A stretch of DNA of 7,264 nucleotides, from the NCBI GenBank assembly GCA_017449925.1, contig JAFSYO010000122.1, positions 1 to 7,264 of the forward strand, in the 5' to 3' direction. This document shows, piece after piece, positions 4,254 through 7,264 of this stretch (the stretch's first letter is position 1; every line of letters starts with the position of its first letter). A model generated the notes under the pieces. That model ran no database searches and was not told where the DNA came from. It worked only from the letters and a program-made list of their open reading frames with translations. Position numbers and translations under genes: made by a program. The DNA is from Stomatobaculum sp. GTDB lineage: Bacteria > Bacillota_A > Clostridia > Lachnospirales > Lachnospiraceae.

Positions 4254-6350
4254 TCATCCCTCCTTCTTCACTTTTTCGAAGCGGCAGGTGCCGCCCTTGT
4301 AATCAGGTTCTCTGGAGTACTTGTCGTAAATGGACGGGGTCAGCTTGTTGCACTCGATGTAATGGATGGGTGCGTACAGTTCGCCGTACTGGACATTGTC
4401 CGTGATCTTCACGCTGAACACCGCATTCTGTCCGTTGGAGGAGAAGACGCGGATCTCTTCCATCTCGTGGATATCGTTCTCTTCTGCGAGACGGGTGTTC
4501 ATGTAGATGTAGGCCTTCTTCAGGGACACATCTTCCACGAATTTCACTTCCTTCGTGCGGCTCTGGGTGTGCCACTGGCCCACGGTGCCGCGGCCGGTGT
4601 TGTAGACCAGCGGGAATTCCTCTGTCACAGGACAGGGATTTCCCAGCGGCTCTTCGAAGACGAACTTCGCCTTGCCGGAGGGCGTGAAGAATTTGCCGTC
4701 GGCGTAAAGGCGCCGCTGCTCCTCAGCGAATTCCGCCTCCCTTCCTTCCGGATAGGGCCACTGGCGGCCATGGGAATTCGTAAGGTCATCCCACTTCACG
4801 CCGGAAAAATCGCAGGGCTTGTTCCTGGAGCACTCCCGAAGCAGGTTGAAGCAGTCCCGCGGGGTCTCCCACTTCGCCAGGGCATCTCCCATGCCGAGGG
4901 CCTTGCCGACGCCGAGGATGCACTCGTAGTCCGAGATCTCGTTCTCTCCGCGGGGCAGAACCTGACGCATGGGGGACATGCGCCGCTCCAGATTGATGTA
5001 GGTGCCTTCCTTCTTGATGCCGGGGACTACCGGAAGGTAGACCGTGCAGTCCTCCGCGCTCTCGATGGTGTCGTAGATATCCTGCACCACGAACAGCTCC
5101 AGCTTCTTCGCCGCAGAGGCGAAGGTCTCGTTGTTGGTCCAGCTGTGGCGCGGGTTGGTGCAGAGGATCCAGAGGCCTTTGATCTCGCCGGCGTTGATCC
5201 CCTCGATGATCTTGTTGTAGGGAAGGGTGGGCTTCTTCGCGATGAGGTCCGGGTCGATGCCGATGATACCTGCCAGGCGCTCCCTCTCCTTCTCATCCCC
5301 GAAGTCTCCTCCGGCGAAAAGGCAGGTGGTGTTGCTGAACAGACGGGATCCCATGGCGTTGCACTGGCCGGTGACGGAATTTCCGCCGGTGCCGGGCTTT
5401 CCGACATTGCCCGTCAGGAAAGCGAGGTTCATGATGGACTGGGCAGTGCGCACCGCCTCATAGCCCTGGTTCACGCCCATGGTCCACCAGAAAGAGACTC
5501 TCTTTCCGTTGTGGATGAGTTCTGTAAGCTCCAGGATCTGCTCCTTGGAAAGACCGGTGGCTTCCGCGCCGCGCTCCAGGGTGAATGCCTTCACAAAGGC
5601 GGCATAGTCCGCGTAGCCTTCTGTGTGGGCGTCCACGAACTCGTGGTCCACCCAGTCCTTTTCGATCAGGAGGTTCGCGATAGTGTAGAACAGGGTCAGG
5701 TCCGAGCGGTGGCGGAGGGGATACCAGTAGTCCGCATTGCGGGCGGTCTCGGATTTCCGGGGATCGATGACGACGATCTTATGTCCCGGCACCTTGTTGT
5801 TCCGGATGCGTCCCCAGACGATGGGGTGCGCCACCACGGGGTTCGCCCCGATAAGGATCACGGTGTCCGAGAGTTCCAGGTCCTGCAGCGTGTAGCCAGG
5901 AGCGTCGTAGCCGTAAGTCCCCTTGTGGGCCACGGCTGCGCTGGCCATGCAGAGACGGGTGTTGCCGTCCACGTTCGTCTGGAGGAAGTTCCGCATGACA
6001 TGGCCGAAGATCGCGAACTCTTCCAGGGTCAGCTGACCGGTGCTGATGCCGGCGACGCTTTCCTTTCCGTATTTTTCCTGCAGCTCCAGGATCTTCGAAG
6101 CCACATGGGAAAAACCTTCATCCCAGGACACTTCTTTGAAGCTGCCGTCTGCCTGGCGGATCTTCGGCAGCGCGTTCGGTTTCACGGTCGTCTGCTGCTT
6201 GCTGAGGGAAAGACCCTTGATACAGCTGAAACCGTCGTTCACCGGGTAGCCCGGCGTGGGCACAGTCTTTACGATGCGCCCGTCCTCGACATAGAAGTCC
6301 AGATTACAGTCGATGGCACAGAAATTACAGGTCGATTGCACCTTTTTCAT
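4254..6350 (-). CDS. nasA: molybdenum nitrate reductase catalytic subunit, assimilatory NasA/NarB type
   Basis: This 698-residue enzyme of the DMSO reductase family should reduce nitrate to nitrite. The N-terminal [4Fe-4S] site is Cys8, Cys11, Cys15 and Cys43, followed by Lys45-Gly46, the lysine that usually relays electrons to the cofactor. TRLCMASA (131-138) carries Cys134, the expected molybdenum ligand; its codon is TGC, so it is cysteine and not selenocysteine. LIGANPVVAHPI (166-177) is the cofactor-binding signature close to NarB/NasA sequences. The C-terminal cofactor domain begins near 579 and includes TGRGTVGQWHTQSRT (585-599). No twin-arginine signal is present, so it is cytoplasmic, unlike NapA. 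Length matches NarB and NasC (about 700-730). The start at 6350 is preferred because AAGGAGGA lies six bases upstream; the frame stays open up to 6665, but that extra part crosses the promoter and is not coding. It is the first gene of the operon. The symbol is ambiguous: narB, nasC and, in Clostridium perfringens, narA are used for relatives. Formate dehydrogenase is less likely given the TRLCMAS motif. Confidence 0.9.
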   Translation of the reverse strand: MKKVQSTCNFCAIDCNLDFYVEDGRIVKTVPTPGYPVNDGFSCIKGLSLSKQQTTVKPNALPKIRQADGSFKEVSWDEGFSHVASKILELQEKYGKESVAGISTGQLTLEEFAIFGHVMRNFLQTNVDGNTRLCMASAAVAHKGTYGYDAPGYTLQDLELSDTVILIGANPVVAHPIVWGRIRNNKVPGHKIVVIDPRKSETARNADYWYPLRHRSDLTLFYTIANLLIEKDWVDHEFVDAHTEGYADYAAFVKAFTLERGAEATGLSKEQILELTELIHNGKRVSFWWTMGVNQGYEAVRTAQSIMNLAFLTGNVGKPGTGGNSVTGQCNAMGSRLFSNTTCLFAGGDFGDEKERERLAGIIGIDPDLIAKKPTLPYNKIIEGINAGEIKGLWILCTNPRHSWTNNETFASAAKKLELFVVQDIYDTIESAEDCTVYLPVVPGIKKEGTYINLERRMSPMRQVLPRGENEISDYECILGVGKALGMGDALAKWETPRDCFNLLRECSRNKPCDFSGVKWDDLTNSHGRQWPYPEGREAEFAEEQRRLYADGKFFTPSGKAKFVFEEPLGNPCPVTEEFPLVYNTGRGTVGQWHTQSRTKEVKFVEDVSLKKAYIYMNTRLAEENDIHEMEEIRVFSSNGQNAVFSVKITDNVQYGELYAPIHYIECNKLTPSIYDKYSREPDYKGGTCRFEKVKKEG

Positions 6351-6375
6351 TGGGATTCCTCCTTGCGGTAAGGTG

Positions 6376-6411
6376 AAAAAAAGCGCCCGCGCGGATAGGC
6401 CGTGGAGCGCT
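6376..6411 (-). terminator. attenuator-like terminator in the nitrate reductase leader
   Basis: Read on the minus strand, AGCGC (6411-6407) pairs with GCGCT (6386-6382). After a one-base bulge, CC/GG and CG/CG pairs extend the stem around an A/C mismatch, and the stem runs straight into seven T residues (6382-6376). The only transcripts crossing it in this direction are those heading for the nitrate reductase gene, whose ribosome binding site begins 11 bases further on. It therefore looks like a conditional terminator in the operon leader. The factor or ligand that would relieve it is not visible. Confidence 0.6.
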
Positions 6412-6420
6412 GTTAATAGT

Positions 6421-6450
6421 ATTATACTTGACTTTCCTGAAGGAATACAA
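6421..6450 (-). promoter_or_regulatory. promoter of the nitrate reductase operon
   Basis: On the minus strand a perfect -10 box TATAAT (6426-6421) lies 18 bases after a partial -35 box TTGTAT (6450-6445). Transcription would start near 6414, giving a leader of about 64 bases that opens directly with the attenuator hairpin. The -35 box is weak, which fits a promoter that needs an activator or is otherwise controlled. Confidence 0.55.
6434..6445. promoter_or_regulatory. dyad inside the operon promoter, possible operator
   Basis: TTCCT-GA-AGGAA is a perfect inverted repeat with 5-bp arms, lying between the -35 and -10 boxes of the nitrate reductase promoter. A protein bound here would block RNA polymerase. 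I do not recognise the regulator. Confidence 0.35.
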
Positions 6451-6466
6451 CGGAAGAACTCACACT

Positions 6467-6495
6467 CTGACTGTTTTTTTTCTTCTGAATAGTAT
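6467..6495 (+). promoter_or_regulatory. candidate promoter of asnS
   Basis: CTGACT (6467-6472) and TAGTAT (6490-6495) are separated by 17 bases, each matching four of six consensus positions. An overlapping TATAAA at 6493-6498 is an alternative -10. The leader to the asnS start would be about 60 bases, too short for a T-box riboswitch. Confidence 0.35.
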
Positions 6496-6564
6496 AAAAT
6501 AGATGGCATTGAAACATATATTATGAAAACAAAACCGAATGAACTAAATCGGGAGGATTTTTTT

Positions 6565-7264
6565 ATGAAGTTAACGACAGTCAGAGAAATATGGAAGAAC
6601 AGAGAGGCGTTCCTTGACCAGGAGATCACCATCGGCGGATGGGTCCGTTCCAACCGGGACTCCAAGGCCTTCGGGTTCCTGATGATCAGCGACGGCTCTT
6701 TTTTTGAGCAGATGCAGGTAGTCTATCACGACACCATGGCGAACTTCGCCGAGATCTGCAAGGTCAACGTCGGCGCCGCCGTCATCGTCCGCGGCAAGCT
6801 GGTGGCGACTCCTCAGGCGAAGCAGCCCTTCGAGATCCAGGCGGAGGAGGTCACCGTGGAAGGACCCTCCGCGCCGGACTATCCGCTGCAGAAAAAGCGC
6901 CACTCCGCGGAGTTCCTGCGCACCATCACGCATCTGAGACCCCGCACCAACCTGTTCCAGGCGACTTTCAGAGTGCGTTCCGTCCTGGCTTTTGCCATCC
7001 ACAAGTTCTTCCAGGAACGCGGCTTTGTATACGTCCACACTCCGCTCATCACCTCCAGCGACTGTGAGGGCGCAGGCGAGATGTTCCACGTCACCACCTT
7101 CGACCTCGCCAATGTTCCGAAGACTGAAGCGGGCGATGTGGACTTCAGCCAGGATTTCTTCGGCAAGGAGACGAACCTCACTGTCAGCGGTCAGCTGAAC
7201 GTGGAGACCTTCTGCCAGGCGTTCCGCTCTGTTTACACCTTCGGTCCCACCTTCCGCGCAGAGA
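6565..7264 (+). CDS. asnS: asparaginyl-tRNA synthetase (partial, runs off the right edge)
   Basis: The visible 233 residues are the N-terminal half of AsnRS, which charges tRNA-Asn with asparagine using ATP in the cytoplasm. Residues about 16-105 form the OB-fold anticodon-binding domain ([19 protein letters not shown] near its start). [24 protein letters not shown] is the typical linker into the class II catalytic domain. Motif 1 is centred near Pro160 ([18 protein letters not shown]), GQLNVETF is the expected active-site segment, and motif 2 begins with FRAE (230-233), exactly where the window ends. The GAGEMF and QDFFG...LTVSGQLN features favour AsnRS over AspRS. GGAGG lies eight bases before the ATG. 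It is divergent from the nitrate reductase operon; the two share a 214-base promoter region but no obvious function. Confidence 0.96.
   Translation, partial: MKLTTVREIWKNREAFLDQEITIGGWVRSNRDSKAFGFLMISDGSFFEQMQVVYHDTMANFAEICKVNVGAAVIVRGKLVATPQAKQPFEIQAEEVTVEGPSAPDYPLQKKRHSAEFLRTITHLRPRTNLFQATFRVRSVLAFAIHKFFQERGFVYVHTPLITSSDCEGAGEMFHVTTFDLANVPKTEAGDVDFSQDFFGKETNLTVSGQLNVETFCQAFRSVYTFGPTFRAE

Noticed and set aside
3325..4302. 325-codon plus-strand frame
   Set aside because: It is antisense to the oxidoreductase and Fe-S genes and has no recognisable domain.
4362..6371. 669-codon plus-strand frame opposite the nitrate reductase gene
   Set aside because: It is the antisense shadow of a gene with clear catalytic motifs; it has no family-like features and no supporting ribosome binding site.
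6411..6426. Possible Rex half-site TGTTAA at the nitrate reductase transcription start
   Set aside because: Only one arm matches; the other arm (ATTATA) agrees at about half its positions, so it is not distinguishable from chance.
6351..6665. N-terminal extension of the nitrate reductase frame to 6665
   Set aside because: It would cross the promoter, leader hairpin and the divergent asnS start; the start at 6350 has an excellent ribosome binding site and the Fe-S cysteines begin eight residues in.
6565..7264. Aspartyl- or lysyl-tRNA synthetase instead of asparaginyl
   Set aside because: The linker YPLQKKRHS, the [10 protein letters not shown] segment and the insert before GQLN fit AsnRS rather than its class IIb relatives.

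Overview
The window reads as a chromosomal segment of an anaerobic Firmicute, most likely class Clostridia. The reasons are strong GGAGG-type ribosome binding sites on nearly every gene, AT-rich gaps between moderately GC-rich genes, a clostridial-type asparaginyl-tRNA synthetase, a cytoplasmic three-part nitrate reductase of the clostridial kind, and a possible Rex (NADH/NAD+ sensor) operator. The genus cannot be told from the sequence.

Layout from left to right. Positions 1-231 hold no complete gene. There is a possible ribosome binding site for a leftward gene starting outside the window, and there are two clear intrinsic-terminator hairpins. Positions 232-969 (minus strand) encode a small secreted lipoprotein of unknown function with a threonine run and a very acidic linker. 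Positions 970-1554 are non-coding and unusually structured: a Rex-like palindrome, a second dyad, a long perfect terminator hairpin flanked by nested inverted repeats, a diverged 35-base direct repeat, a 14-base GC palindrome, and a weak terminator for the operon to its right.

Positions 1555-6350 (minus strand) form one four-gene operon, read right to left: a molybdenum nitrate reductase catalytic subunit of the assimilatory NasA/NarB type, a 16-cysteine ferredoxin-like protein, an NAD(P)H-dependent FAD oxidoreductase, and a TDT/SLAC1-family membrane transporter. The expected electron path is NAD(P)H to FAD, to four [4Fe-4S] clusters, to the single [4Fe-4S] cluster and Mo-bis-MGD site of the reductase, to nitrate. 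The transporter may move nitrate in or nitrite out. No nitrite reductase or molybdenum cofactor gene lies in the window.

Positions 6351-6564 form a divergent promoter region. On the operon side there is a perfect TATAAT box, a dyad between the two promoter boxes, and a terminator-like hairpin with seven U residues before the reductase ribosome binding site, which suggests control by attenuation. On the plus strand asnS (asparaginyl-tRNA synthetase) starts at 6565 and runs off the right edge.

The points most worth a second look are the leader attenuator of the nitrate reductase operon, the TDT transporter in place of a NarK-type one, and the Rex-like site in front of the lipoprotein gene. No rRNA, tRNA, CRISPR array, insertion sequence or phage gene was seen.
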